Source: Sambucus nigra (taxonomy: Eukaryota > Streptophyta > Magnoliopsida > Dipsacales > Adoxaceae). Taken from it: DNA of 64,000 bases. This document shows, one piece after another, positions 41,874 to 52,990 of this stretch. The stretch lies in contig OX422209.1 of assembly GCA_949130495.1 (NCBI GenBank), positions 693,890,757 through 693,954,756 on the forward strand, given 5' to 3'. The stretch's first letter is position 1; every line of letters begins with the position of its first letter. Under the pieces are notes generated by a model. That model had not been told where the DNA came from, ran no database searches, and saw only the letters and a program-made list of their open reading frames with translations. The position numbers and the translations under genes are program-made.

Positions 41874-41997
41874 GATCAATCGAATGACCACCGTCAATCG
41901 ATTGATAGTTCTTATTTTTGTAAAGAAATCATGGTAGTGGGATGAAATCATATTGATCGATCGATAGATCGATCATCCATCAATCGATCAATCATTG
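41874..41997. repeat. Palindrome array with ATCGAT cores outside the Tekay LTRs
   Basis: TCAATCGATTGA, TTGATCGATCGATAGATCGATC and TCAATCGATCAATC lie within about 120 bp, with a further GATCAATCGAATG at the left. Same style as the Tekay-3 array but in an unrelated-looking host sequence. Confidence 0.8.
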
Positions 41998-42040
41998 GAG
42001 ATATTTGTTGCCTTTTCTCTTATGTTTTCTTTGGATTTTT

Positions 42041-42066
42041 CCAACTTATTATATATAATAAGTTGG
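42041..42066. repeat. 26-bp perfect palindrome
   Basis: A 13-base arm CCAACTTATTATA is followed immediately by its exact reverse complement, with no loop. Confidence 0.97.
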
Positions 42067-43632
42067 GTTTTCTTTCTAAGGGGGGTTAATTTTAGTTAGT
42101 TTTTAGTTTTTATTTGATGTTGGGAGCTTTTCTCCCCTCTCTCTCCTAGATTTTGATATGTAAAGTTATTGTTCATTGTCTTCTTCATTAATTCAAGCTT
42201 TCTTTGGTTTATTCATTACTTTGTTAACTAGTTCCTTTCATTTACGTATTGCTCATCTTTTTTCTTTATTTAATTTCAAGTATTACCATGCTTTCTAGCT
42301 AAATTATATTAAGTTAATATTATTGGATTCACATTGGATTATTTGGTTGCATTGTTATAGTAATAGATTAGTTTAGATTTGATGGGTTAGGTTGTTCTTG
42401 ATTTTATTCCTAGAGAACTTAATGGTGTATATCACGTATGTGCCATGTTTGGGTCCTTTCTTATGTAATTTCGAGAATATTTTTTTGTACCAAAATCAAA
42501 ATAATATTTTATGAGAATTTAGGGGGTGTCAACTCTAGGTTTTCTTAATTGACTAAATGATATTTAATTTTGATAATACGTTTCTTTCTGTATAACCATT
42601 TATGCTAATTAGTTTGAGGTGAGAAATATTGTTCTCAATTTGTAGTTTTATTTCTTGATTAATTACTTCCGTTTTAATACTTGCCAAAATTAATTGTAGT
42701 ATAAATTTTTTAAAACTAAAGATCATCTTTGCGAAGTAATAAGTTTATTGAATTCTAAACAACGTTCCGTGCGGATCTCGATACCTGAACTCCCCGCTAT
42801 ACTTATAAAACAAGTGTAGTTAAAATTCATATTTTTTTATTGAGGGTTTAGATCGAAAACAACTATATGGGTTGTTTGCATTAGGTTTGGTTAATAATTG
42901 AGATTATTAGCATGCCAAACAAGACTTGTGGTTTTGTCAACCAAATATCTTAGCCTAGTGTTAATTCTCAGGTGATTATGTTGCGTTCAATACCTCAATT
43001 AAATGGACTTATGCTTCCTTTGAGGAAGATCCAAAGTAAGTACTGGATTATAATAGCAAACTAGGACAAAATAGTAAATTGCATGAACTGAAGGTAAAGA
43101 AAAAAATTATAAATAAAAGAAAGAAAAATGCAATTAAAGTAAATATTTTCACAAAAATAAATTGCGACTAAAGTAAAGATTTGCAAAAATGTAAACAAGA
43201 ACAAATGTGAAGTCTAGAAACTTCAAATAAAGTTGGAAAGAAAAGGTTACAACTACCTTGAAATCTTCTTACGGAATTGAAAGAAAAGCAGTAAATAAAG
43301 AAAGAAAAATAAAATAAATGGAAAATAAGGATAAATGTAATGTAAATGCATTTTTTATGATGAAGTCATCTCTTCCTCTTTGGACTTGTTGCTTATTTAT
43401 AGTATTTTTTCCCTATACAACGTAACTGCCCTCGAAATTTCTAGGTAGTTATTTTACCCATTTGAGTTTCATGCTTTGGTGCAATAATGCCCCTATTTAA
43501 ATATTTTATGCATATCCGAACACTCCGATTCATTGGAAGAGTCGTGTATGCATGCTGGCCCTAATATATATATTTTCTCATAATAGTACTCTGTTGTTAT
43601 TGTCGGTATGAATATTATGTGGAAACACCTTA

Positions 43633-44678
43633 GGGTCCGTTTGATAGCATTATTTGCCATGGCAAATGGCAAATAAGTTGGCAAATATGACATTTGCCTA
43701 CAATATGATGTGTTTGATAGCAAAATTTGCCTACAAGCTATTTGCCAATGTACAACACCTCTTATGCATAACATGTTGGTAAATTTTGCTTTGCTATATG
43801 GGTGAGAAATATTTACCAACAAATTTGCTAACTTCTTAAACGCTTTTAATATTTTAAAAAATAATTTAAAAACTATTTTAAATAATTAAAAAAAACTGTT
43901 ATGAATATTTTAAAAACTGTTATGAATATTTTAAAAATTGTTTTAAATAGTTAAAAAATCTGTTTTAATGTAAAAACTGTTTTTTCGTAAAAAACGTTTT
44001 AATGTAAAAACTGTTTTAACTTAAAAATTTGTTTAATGTAAAAAATGTTTTAATGTAAAAAATTAAAAATTGTTTTGATGTGAAACCTGTTTTAATATAA
44101 AAAAATGTTTTTAATGTAAAAACTGTTTTAATGTAAAAAATTATTTTAATATAAAAACTGTTTTTTCGTAAAAACTGCTTTAATGTAAAAAATTGTTTTA
44201 ATGTAAAAAATGTTTTAATGTAAAAACTGTTTTAATGCAAAAAATTATTTTAATATAAAAACTGTTTTAATGTAAAAAAAAATAAAAAACTGTTTAACGT
44301 AAAAACTGTTTTAATGTAAAAACTGTTTTTAATAAGTAGTTTTGGCATAAAAAACTTTTTTTTTATATATAGTTTGTTACTTTTTTAATAAATAAAAGCG
44401 GGAACTAAAAGAGAAAAGAAAAAACTGTTTTTTTATTAAATAAGACTTGGGACGAAAATTAAAAAAAAACATATTTTATTATTATTATATATGTTAATAT
44501 GGACGAAAAATGTGTTATTAAAATATTTTGCCTAAAAAACTTGTTTTTACCTCATTTGGTGTTTGATAGCGTAATGCGAGAAAAAAATATTTGTCTAGAC
44601 AAAATTTGCCTAGGCAAAATTTGTCCTGACAGATTTCGACATGCTAACACTTTTGCCCAATATGTATCAAACGGACCC
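43633..44678. mobile_element. Tourist-like MITE (PIF/Harbinger type), 1046 bp
   Basis: Perfect 14-bp terminal inverted repeats GGGTCCGTTTGATA and TATCAAACGGACCC, flanked on both sides by TTA (43630-43632 and 44679-44681), the target duplication typical of PIF/Harbinger elements. The subterminal regions hold several TTTGCC and GGCAAA words. The middle is an A/T-rich repeat array and no transposase is encoded, so it would depend on an enzyme from elsewhere. Confidence 0.85.
43890..44340. repeat. Short-unit tandem array inside the MITE
   Basis: Some 25 imperfect units of about 16-19 bp of the form AAAAACTGTTTTAATGT, with length changes in the A and T runs. It makes up close to half of the MITE. 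Confidence 0.93.
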
Positions 44679-44681
44679 TTA

Positions 44682-46430
44682 TTGGTTTGTATTAGTATGG
44701 TGTAAACATACCCTCCTACTAATTGATTTTCGGAGAAGAATAATTAATGGACTATTTAACTTCTCGAAACCATAATACCACATTGAATGCTTACAACATT
44801 TTGTATAAGTACGTGCGAGATGGATGAGAGTTGTCACTTTGTTCATCAATCATCATCTTCTCTCTTTATTATGAGTGTATCATAGTTTATACACCTGTAC
44901 CTCCACATGAGTCACATGCTAACTTTGCAGACCCTTGGGTGAAAGATTCTTCTACTTTACATCCTTCAACTAACACCAATCAAAACAGGGATGATGAGTA
45001 GGGTACTTGGGGTGATGTTGAGAAAAAAGTCTTTTACTTTGGGCCTTTCACTCCTTTCGTGGGTTTTAAATTTTTTACTCTTCTAGTACTTTTACCTTTG
45101 AACCTGAGCATACTAGGCCTTTTGATTTTAGATTTTTTAAGGGTTGGGCTGACTTTTATTTTCCTTTTCCAACCTTCTATATGGGCTAATGATACTCTTC
45201 TACTAGAAAACAACCTCTGTTTGGGGATCAAATTTCTGGTGAGGAGGAAATTGAAATGGTCCCCAATGGACCTTTTAATTTGGGTCACCATGTCTCCGTT
45301 TGCAGCAAATCTTTTCCATCTCCTCTCATTGATGAGTTGGTTGAGCATTATGCGATCATTCGTTCCAGAGGACCTTTGAAGTACATGAGTTAAGAGACAT
45401 ATCCCTTTTGACCACACTTTAGGGGTGATTACGCTTAGTATTTAACCATTAAACCATTTTGCCCTTCTTAATATGCCTTAGGTAAGTACATGAGTACTTT
45501 GGCCTCTTAGCATTGTGAAACTTAATTCTCCAAAGTATGTCCTTCCCAGAAGTTATTTCCATACCTTCGTTCACCCATCGTATCGGGTTGTTTCGAATGT
45601 CACCTATACTGTCCTTCTCCTTACTAAGGGGAGCTTTAATCTACAAGCTCTTGTGTTTTTGGATGTTCGAACCAAAATGTGTCCTTTTTCCCTTTTATGA
45701 CTTTGTTTCTCAACCTCTTATTTTAGGAAATGATGCTTTCCACAACTTGGAGCAATATGTTGGGGGATGTTTCTCCACAAACGCCCATCTTTTGAGTTTT
45801 CACCTTCTATCTTTGATGTCAATAAGGTTTTGGAAGCACTTTCTGCATTTTTCCATTTCGTTAAAAGTCTATGTAATGATGCGGTTTCTCGTTTCTTGGC
45901 CCATAAAGATTTATTTATGGAGGTGGCCGAGGCTCAATAATGCATTGATTTGGAGGGGAATTTTTTTTATTACTGATGGAATAACTTTCACCACTTTGTA
46001 ACTTATGGCTTTTCTCATTTCTTCACCATGTAAAGTGTTTTTGTAATGAATAAATCTAGGGAGACCCAGAAAAAAATCCATTTCGTAAACTCAGTGCATT
46101 AAAAGCTTATACCTATGGTTGCGGGTCTCGTCAGGTCATCAAAATGTGAATTAAAAACTTGTACCCATTTTTATCTTATGCAGTGGGTTTACGAAGTGGG
46201 TTTTTTTTTCTGGGTCCCCCTAGTGCTACTCTTTTGTAATTCCCTCGTTTGGTTATTAATGAAAGGAAACTTTTGTTATAAATGCTTGATACTGTTTTCC
46301 TCTTTTATTAAACCATTTTGCATTTTTAATTGCTTTGGCTTGGAACAATTACAAAATTTAACCCATTTTTAATTAATCTTGACCTTATAATAGTTTTGAG
46401 CCATTTCGAATTGGGAATCAAATATGGTAC
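44682..46430 (+). pseudogene. Decayed coding remnant, probably a retroelement antisense gene
   Basis: Plus-strand fragments in different frames give protein-like stretches: FDFRFFKGWADFYFPFPTFY near 45120-45180 and FEFSPSIFDVNKVLEALSAF then FHFVKSLCNDAVSRFLAHKD then LFMEVAEAQ near 45795-45945. The second resembles the helical C-terminal parts of the antisense proteins in Tat-A and Tat-C. Stops and shifts prevent a model. Joined across Bianca at GGTAC, this segment was contiguous with 52468 onward, so it might be part of Tat-C or of a neighbouring copy. Confidence 0.35.
46426..46430 (+). repeat. Bianca target-site duplication, left (GGTAC)
   Basis: GGTAC is repeated exactly at 52463-52467. 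Confidence 0.9.
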
Positions 46431-46613
46431 AATTATAAAAGTTGTATTTTATGGTGGATGTCAACTATAACACGTCCCACATTGAAAAAATAGGCTTTGG
46501 GGATGAGATGACTCGTATTATAAATAAAAGGGTGACCTCTCATTATTGACACACCAATTAATGAGAACTTTTCTTCTATCTAATATTCTCTCTGTGCGCT
46601 ATTTCTCTTAACA
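46431..46613 (+). mobile_element. Bianca 5' LTR (183 bp)
   Basis: Begins AATTATAAAAG (the first two bases have changed from the TG seen in the partner) and ends TCTCTTAACA. It contains a TATA-like ATTATAAATAAAAG stretch near 46519. Confidence 0.9.
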
Positions 46614-46629
46614 CGTTATCAGCACGAGG
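46614..46629 (+). promoter_or_regulatory. Bianca primer-binding site
   Basis: CGTTATCAGCACGAGG directly follows the LTR. TTATCAGCACGAG at this position is a familiar leader start in this group of copia elements; the exact tRNA is not determined here. Confidence 0.7.
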
Positions 46630-46940
46630 AGCTTATAACCGTCATTCTCAATTTATAATTTTTGACTGACTTTCATCATCTTTTGACTACTAGGTTCTTT
46701 TTCTTCCCACTCATGGACTTGTATCAATTTAGATGGGATCGTCATCTAATTTTAAATTTTATATATCTCGTATGTGTTGTCAATTCATGTCATATATATA
46801 CCTCATATGTATTATTTTTAGAATCGTATCATGTTTATGAAACTTTGGGAGTTTGTCTTTATTAAAAATCTTAAAGGCAACATTCTGCACATTCTTCATA
46901 GAGAATATAAGGCATCACATGAACTTTTGTATCAGGAGCA

Positions 46941-46942
<2 letters not shown>

Positions 46943-46982
<40 letters not shown>
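46943..46982. repeat. (AT)n microsatellite in the Bianca leader
   Basis: Twenty AT dinucleotides. A short A-run and G-run (47018-47038) follow. Confidence 0.95.
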
Positions 46983-46987
<5 letters not shown>

Positions 46988-47229
46988 GTTTTAGTTCAAA
47001 ATAACCATCTTTTACAAAAAAAAAAAAATGGGGGGGGGAGGCAACATCGTTGTGTGGATTTTATTATGATATGACTTTAAAAGTTATGAAGTTTTAATAT
47101 TTTTTAATGCAATTACTATGTCATGCATTTTTTTTGTCTTTGTTCCCATTTTCAACAATTTATTGTGTGCATTTATGCTCCTTATTTAAAAAAAAATCTT
47201 CATCAAATTATTTTATACACAAATGATTA

Positions 47230-47690
47230 AATTTTGAGACCCAAAGATTTCTAATAATTCATATTTTTGGGACTTAAAGTTCCCAATCTCTATTTTTTTT
47301 TTTTTGTGGCCTGCAGTCCGCAATTGATATTCATTTTTTTTACATGATAATAACATGTACCATAAAACCAAACCTGAAGTTCTGATTTTTGGAACCGAAA
47401 GTTTCAAGTAATTGGGGCCTGAAGTTATCAATTACCTTTAAAATTTTGGAGTTGATATGTTACTTACATTAAAAACCCGAAGTTCCAAATAATATATACC
47501 CTCCATCAAAACCACCCGAAGTTCTCAAATAATTTATTTTTAAAATCTAATCAAACCTGAAGTTTTGACATAATACGGTAGAGACTTTAACGTCCTTATA
47601 CTTATTAAGATTGACCCAAAGTTCAACTATTTTATGTGTTGATTTGAAGTTCCAACAAATAAATAGCACGAACCTGAAGTTCTAATTATA
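47230..47690 (+). repeat. Degenerate GAAGTTC-word repeat in the Bianca leader
   Basis: Words of the form CCTGAAGTTC, CCGAAGTTC and CCAAAGTTC recur about ten times at irregular 30-70 bp spacing, usually with an A/T-rich filler. They occupy the long untranslated leader between LTR and gag (46630-47747), where I see no frame of note. Confidence 0.7.
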
Positions 47691-47747
47691 ATTTTTTGTA
47701 TGCATTACATATTTCTGATTGTAATTTACTTATTGAACAGTTTAAAA

Positions 47748-48776
47748 ATGTCAAATATCTCTAAACTCGAATTTGAAGCAATTGAAATTTCTGGGGTGAA
47801 TTATTTTAATTGGTCTTAAGACGCTGAACTCCACCTCCAAATACAAAATCTTGGGGATGCAATAATACTTGAAAATACCATGTCCCGGCAGGACAAAGCT
47901 AAGGCCCTGATATTTTTTAGACGTCACATACACAATGATTTGAAAAGTGAGCATCTAACTATGAAAGATCCTCTTGATTTATGGAAATCCCTGAAGGAGC
48001 GCTATGACCATAAAAAATTGGTCATACTTCCATGTGCACGCCATGAATGGCTCAACTTGAGATTTCAAGACTGTGTCTGAATACAATTTTGTTATGTTCA
48101 AGATTACCTCCAAGCTAAAGCTATGCGTAGAAAAGGCGGACGATGCAGATATATTGAAGAAAATATTCTCAACATTTCATTCCTCAAATATGCTCTTACA
48201 GCAACAATATTGAGAGCGAGAGTTTAAATGGTACTCGAAACTAATCTCATGTCTCCTAGTTGCTAAGATGAACAATGACTTACTGATGAAGAATCATACA
48301 TTTAGACCCACTAGATCTGTAACACTCCTTGAAGTGAATGCTAACTCTATTCAGAATAACGAAAAAGGCCGAGGAAATATGTGGCGGGGCCGTGGCAACT
48401 CCAGAAGAGGTGTCTACCATAATTAAGGCCCTAGATAAAATAAAAAATTTAAGAACCACCAGAAGTGGAATAATCACAACAATAAAGAGAATCAGAAGTC
48501 AAATCCATAGAATCCAAATGATATTTGCTACAGATGTGTTCGCAGTGGGTATTGGACACGTACTTGTCGTTCGTCCAAGACATTTGTGAAAAAATATCAA
48601 GCCTCAAAAAAGAAAGCAGAGACAAATATTGTGGAAGGTCCTAAAGACCGTTGGAAACTTGACGATACTGATCTGAATTTCAATGATTTTTTTAAAGATG
48701 ATGATGAAAATGATATTGATGATGAGACATTTGATAACATGCTTGGAGAACCACCAGAGACGGTCCTGAAGATCTA
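47748..48776 (+). pseudogene. Bianca gag
   Basis: ATG at 47748 begins MSNISKLEFEAIEISGVNYF, then a stop at 47817. The central domain follows (GDAIILENTMSRQDKAKALI, LWKSLKERYDHKKLVILP), then a frame change near 48070-48080, after which KITSKLKLC and LLQQQY can be read. A zinc-knuckle-like CYRCVRSGYWTRTC near 48528-48570 has Tyr where the metal-binding His is expected. The C-terminal segment is acidic (FNDFFKDDDENDIDDETFDN). Several stops and shifts. It would form the particle shell. Confidence 0.85.
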
Positions 48777-48905
48777 AATGATTATGCTTTATTTATTTAT
48801 TTATCTATATGCTTTATCTTTTCTATTGAGACATTAGTAGTTTATCATTAGAGCTTAGACAATTTTATTTAATATCTTAATTTTGAGAATTTATTAGTTA
48901 ATGGA

Positions 48906-50446
48906 ATGGTTTTGATCATTTTTTTATACTTATATGATTGGTGGATTGAATTTCAATTTATATTTAATTATGTTAAAGGTATGGATCCAAAAATAAGCGC
49001 AAGCGATGACGCTTGTCTGGTAGACAGTGGGATAACTCATGCCATTTTGAATAACCAGAAGTTTTTCTCAGACTTAGTATACGATACAGCGAATTTTTAC
49101 ACTATAGTTATTCCTACTAAGATTATTGAAGGCTACGGAAGAGCCCATGTGGTGTTACCTAATGGCACCCACTTATTCATAAATAATGCTATATACTCAA
49201 GAAATTCCATAAGAAATTTATTGATTTTTAAGGACATAAGAGTGAACGATTATCATATTGAAACATGTAATGAAGGTAATAAAGAGTTCTTTTACATTAA
49301 ATCTAGTGTTGGAAGACAGAAGCTCACACTAGAGAAATTTCATGCATTATCCATGGGGCTATACCATACAACAATTACTGTTGTAGAATCATATATTGTC
49401 ATGAGCCAAAAGCTCAATGAACCTTATAATTTAATGTTGTGGCATGATCGATTGGTTCACCCTGGATAATTGATGCATATACTCGTTACTCACATGTTTG
49501 TTTGTTACCTACTCGTAATTTGGCTTTTGCAAAATTACTTTCTCAAATCACAAAACTTAGAGCACATTTTCCTGATCAACACATTAAATCCATTCGTTAA
49601 GATAATGCGGGATAATTTACTTCTCAAGTTTTTGACGAATATTGTTTATCACAATGAATTGATGTTGAGCACCCAGTCTCCCATGTCCACATCCAAAATG
49701 GTTTTGCTGAGTCTTTGATTAAACGTTTGCAAATTATTGCACGACCTTTACTTATGCAATCTAAACTCCCAATCTCTGCTTGGGGACATGCTATCCTACA
49801 CGCTGCCTTATGTCTGGATGTTAATCAAATATATCATACTTGCATAAATTTGGTTATGCAGTGCACGTGCCCATCCCCCCACCCCCAGTGTACCAAAATG
49901 CATCCCCAACATAATTTAGGAATATATGTTGGTTATGATTCGCCATCAATCATTCGTTATATTGAGCCACTGACAGGTGATACGTTTATCGTCAGATTTG
50001 CGGATTGTCATTTTGATGAGACACTCTTTTCACCATTAGGGGGAGGAAATAACGTACCAAAATTACGGTCCGTTCCTGAAGAACGACAAGAATTAACATG
50101 GAACACTTCCACTTTGTCTCATCTAAACTCCCGTACTGCTCAATGTGAGCATGAAGTGAGAAGGATATTGCATCTTCAGGAAATTGCAAATAAATTACCC
50201 GATGCATTTAATGATGCTATAAAAGTAACCAAGTCTCATGTACCCACTGCAAATGTGCCTACAAGATTTGATGTACCAGTGGGACAAACGTTGACATCAG
50301 CAACAAATGAATCTATTACACACCAAAAGCGTGGAAGACCTATAGGTTCTATAGACTCTGCTCCCCGGAAGCAGAGATCAAATGCAAAATCATGCCCTAA
50401 TAATCCTCCAGAAGAGGTTTTGAATAAAAGATCCACTTTCTCTTAA
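48906..50446 (+). pseudogene. Bianca protease and integrase, internally deleted
   Basis: Protease has CLVDSGITHAIL near 49010-49050. A GAG-pre-integrase end (LMLWHDRLVHPG) runs to 49468. The sequence then jumps directly to a mid-integrase stretch (THMFVCYLL-type, near 49485), so the rest of the zinc region and the first part of the catalytic core are absent. Later integrase is clear (KRLQIIARPLLMQSKLPISA then WGHAILHAAL; LGIYVGYDSPSIIRYIEPLTGDTF, FADCHFDETLF). A second gap is likely near 49820-49890, where the sequence between AILHAAL and TKMHPQ is shorter than usual. Stops at 49470, near 49605-49620 and 49718 add to this. Confidence 0.85.
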
Positions 50447-51952
50447 ACTCCTAAAGAGGTTATTATTTCTGAAAACACACAAGTATCGAAAGTGACTATA
50501 CAAGCCCCTGAAAAGGCAAAGGTACCTAATAATAATAATGAGATCTCTATATTTTATACATATTTGGGAGAAATGTGGGATCGTAAAGAAACTGTCATCG
50601 ATGATATATTTTCATATGCAGTAGCTACACAAATTTCAAAGGACTATGATAAGGACAATGAACCATGCACTCTAAATGAATGTCGACAAAGATTAGATTG
50701 GCCAAAATGGGAAATTTCCATTAAGGCATAACTCGAGTCTTTAAATAAACGTGGTGTATTTGGACCTATAGTACATAACCCAAAAGGTTTTAACCCGGTA
50801 GATTATCGATGGGTTTTTGTAAGAAAAAGAAATGAAAAGAATGAAATCACTCGATATAAGGCACGACTTGTGGCACAAGGTTTCTCTCAAAAACTTGGGA
50901 TTGATTTTGAAGAAACATACTCCCCCGTTATGGACAATATAACTTTCAGGTATCTAATTAGCTTAGCGGTTTCTGAAAATCTTGATATGAGACTCATGGA
51001 TGTTGTGATCGATTATTTATAAGGGGACTTAGACACAAAAATATACATGAAAATCCCTAAAGGATTTCCTTTGACTAAAGCAAAGCTAAGGAGTACGCAT
51101 TCAATCCGAATAAGACGTTCGTTGTACGGTTTAAAGCAATCCGAAAGAATGTGGTACAATCGTCTTAGTGAATACTTGTCTAAAGCACAACCACTAAGTA
51201 CCCCCGTAGTTGTTCGGTCTTTGGACATAAAGAAAGATCCATACCATTCTAAAGAAGAAGATGAGGAAATATTGAGTCCAGAAGTACCCTATTTAAGTGC
51301 AATTGGTGCATTATTATACTTGGCACAATGCACTAAGATGAAAATCTCATTCTCTGTGAACCTGCTTGCTAGATATAGTTCTGAACCAACCAAAAGGCAT
51401 TGGGCTGGTGTCAAACATATCCTAAGATATCTACGTGGAACCACTGACATGGGTTTATTTTATTCCTATAACTCTAATAGTTCCAAATTAGTTGGTTATG
51501 CAGATTCTGGATATCTCTCTGATCCTCATAAGGGTCGATCTCAGACAGGTTATGTATTTCTTTATGGTAATGTTATTATTTCCTGGCGTTCTACTAAATA
51601 AACTTTAGTATCTACTTCTTCTAACCATTCTGAAATTTTAGCTCTTCATAAAGTTGGTCGTGAATGTGTATGGCTAAGATCTTTAATTCAGCATATTCGT
51701 AATTCTTGTCAATTGCCTTCTATTATAGATATTCCAAGTACTATCTATAAAGATAATGCAGTATGTATATCACAAATTAAAGAAGGATTCATCAAAGGAG
51801 ATGGAACCAAGCACGTTTCACCAAAGTTTTTCTTCACTCATGAGCTTCAGAAGAAAAATGAGATTGAAGTCATGCAAGTTCGCTCAAGTGATAACCTATC
51901 TGATCTTTTCACAAAGTCACTACCAATGGCTACATTTCAGAAGTTTGTATAG
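50447..51952 (+). pseudogene. Bianca reverse transcriptase and RNase H lacking the catalytic YVDD segment
   Basis: RT begins near 50740: VYGPIVHNPK-like text, RYKARLVAQGFSQKLGIDFE, YSPVMDN, then SLYGLKQSERMWYNRLSEYLS. The next residues are KAQPLSTPVVVRSLDIKKDP, so the part of copia RT that normally holds YVDD and the following roughly 100 residues is missing; the join keeps the frame. RNase H continues with VPYLSAIGALLYLAQCTKMK, VKHILRYLRGTTDMGLFY, GYADSGYLSD, a stop at 51599-51601, then SEILALHKVGRECVWLRSLI and KHVSPKFFFTHEL. The polymerase centre is gone, so no active RT could be made. Confidence 0.9.
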
Positions 51953-52267
51953 GAGATTGGAATGCATCGACTCCACCAATAGTGAAATTGAAAATATCAA
52001 CCAGGGGAGCATCTTATCAGGGGGAGAACACAATTACATGTAATTTGGGACATATGTGTGTTGTACTCTTTTTCCTTTGATTAAGTTTTGTCCCACTGTT
52101 TTTTCCTAACAAAAGTTTTAATAAGGCAACATTAAGCACGTCCAACACTAATTCACTAATCACAATAGTTGTACTCTTTTTCCTTCACTTTGGTTTTTTT
52201 CCAATGGGTTTTTCCTTAGTAAGGTTTTAATGAGGCAACAATCAATGAATGGTGGAAATAGTGTACA

Positions 52268-52279
52268 TCCAAGGGAGAG
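52268..52279 (+). promoter_or_regulatory. Bianca polypurine tract
   Basis: CCAAGGGAGAG lies directly before the 3' LTR start TGTTATAAAAG. A second purine run (AGGGGGAGA near 52018-52026) lies about 250 bp upstream. Confidence 0.7.
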
Positions 52280-52462
52280 TGTTATAAAAGTTGTATTTTA
52301 AGGTAGATGTCCACTATAACACGTCCCACATTAGAAAAGTAGGCTTTTGGGATGAGATGACGTGTATTATAAAAAAGGGGTGACCCCCTCATTATTGACA
52401 CACCAATTAATGAGAACTTTTCCTCTCTCTAAAATTCTCTATGTGCCCTATTTCTCTTAACA
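52280..52462 (+). mobile_element. Bianca 3' LTR (183 bp)
   Basis: TGTTATAAAAG...TCTCTTAACA, same length as the 5' LTR and followed by GGTAC (52463-52467). Confidence 0.92.
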
Positions 52463-52467
52463 GGTAC

Positions 52468-52990
52468 ATTAATTTAAAAAATTGAAAACTCTTAATTTGT
52501 TAAATGCTCAAAGTTTTCTTTAATGTATGAATTATTTATTATCAGTGGACCACCAAATCTAGCAGTACGTGTGGAACCACCCAAATGATGACATTTAGTT
52601 ACCAAAATGGGTAATCAATTAAGATATGGACAATAATTTTATAAATTTTTTTCAACCAATGCATTCAACATGAATTGGGACTGTCATCATTTGATTATTG
52701 AGCTATTTTGGTCATTATGGAATTAAAACCAAACATGATAAAACCTTGGCAGCATGTACCACCAAAAGTGGCACGTGTATTTCCACTTCCCCATACCTGT
52801 ATTTTTTTAAGAAACTTTATTCACGCATATGTTGTGTCCCATTTGGTTTGACCTTTAATTTTAAAATAGTGTAATTTGTATATGTTTCCCTCTATTAGTC
52901 TTGTTTTCTATCGTTCACTCTCTTTATTCTAGCAAACCATTAACGCTTTGTACTTTATGCACTCTTTTTCAAAAAAAAAAATCACAAACA
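52468..52990. other. Spacer upstream of the Tat-C antisense gene
   Basis: AT-rich, no coding frame. It lies just before the antisense ATG and probably contains its promoter; no clear TATA box could be chosen. The Tat-C 3' LTR, expected on this side, was not recognised. Confidence 0.35.

Larger units (their letters stand above)
41590..43629. other. Unclassified LTR-like sequence
   Basis: No coding frame of note. LTR- or leader-like character is suggested by a palindrome array (41874-41997), a T-rich segment with ATTTTGATATGTAAAG near 42150, and near 42765-42830 the phrase CGTGCGGATCTCGATACCTG then CTCCCCGCTATACTT. That phrase resembles a stretch often seen at LTR or leader edges in plant Ty3/gypsy and copia elements. 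From 42870 to 43629 the sequence is A-rich with no feature. Edges cannot be set. Confidence 0.4.
46431..52462 (+). mobile_element. Ty1/copia element of the Bianca lineage, 6.0 kb
   Basis: Two 183-bp LTRs, a GGTAC duplication, a primer site and gag, protease, integrase, RT and RNase H in copia order. Gag (SRQDKAKALIFFRRHIHNDL then KSEHLTMKDPLDLWKSLKER) and integrase (GIYVGYDSPSIIRYIEPLTG) are characteristic of the Bianca lineage. By eye about 20 of 183 LTR positions differ (roughly 11%), so it is an old insertion. Coding regions carry stops, shifts and internal deletions. Confidence 0.92.

Noticed and set aside
45034..45417. 127-codon basic protein on the minus strand
   Set aside because: The plus strand in the same place gives more protein-like stretches; the basic composition arises from T-rich antisense sequence.
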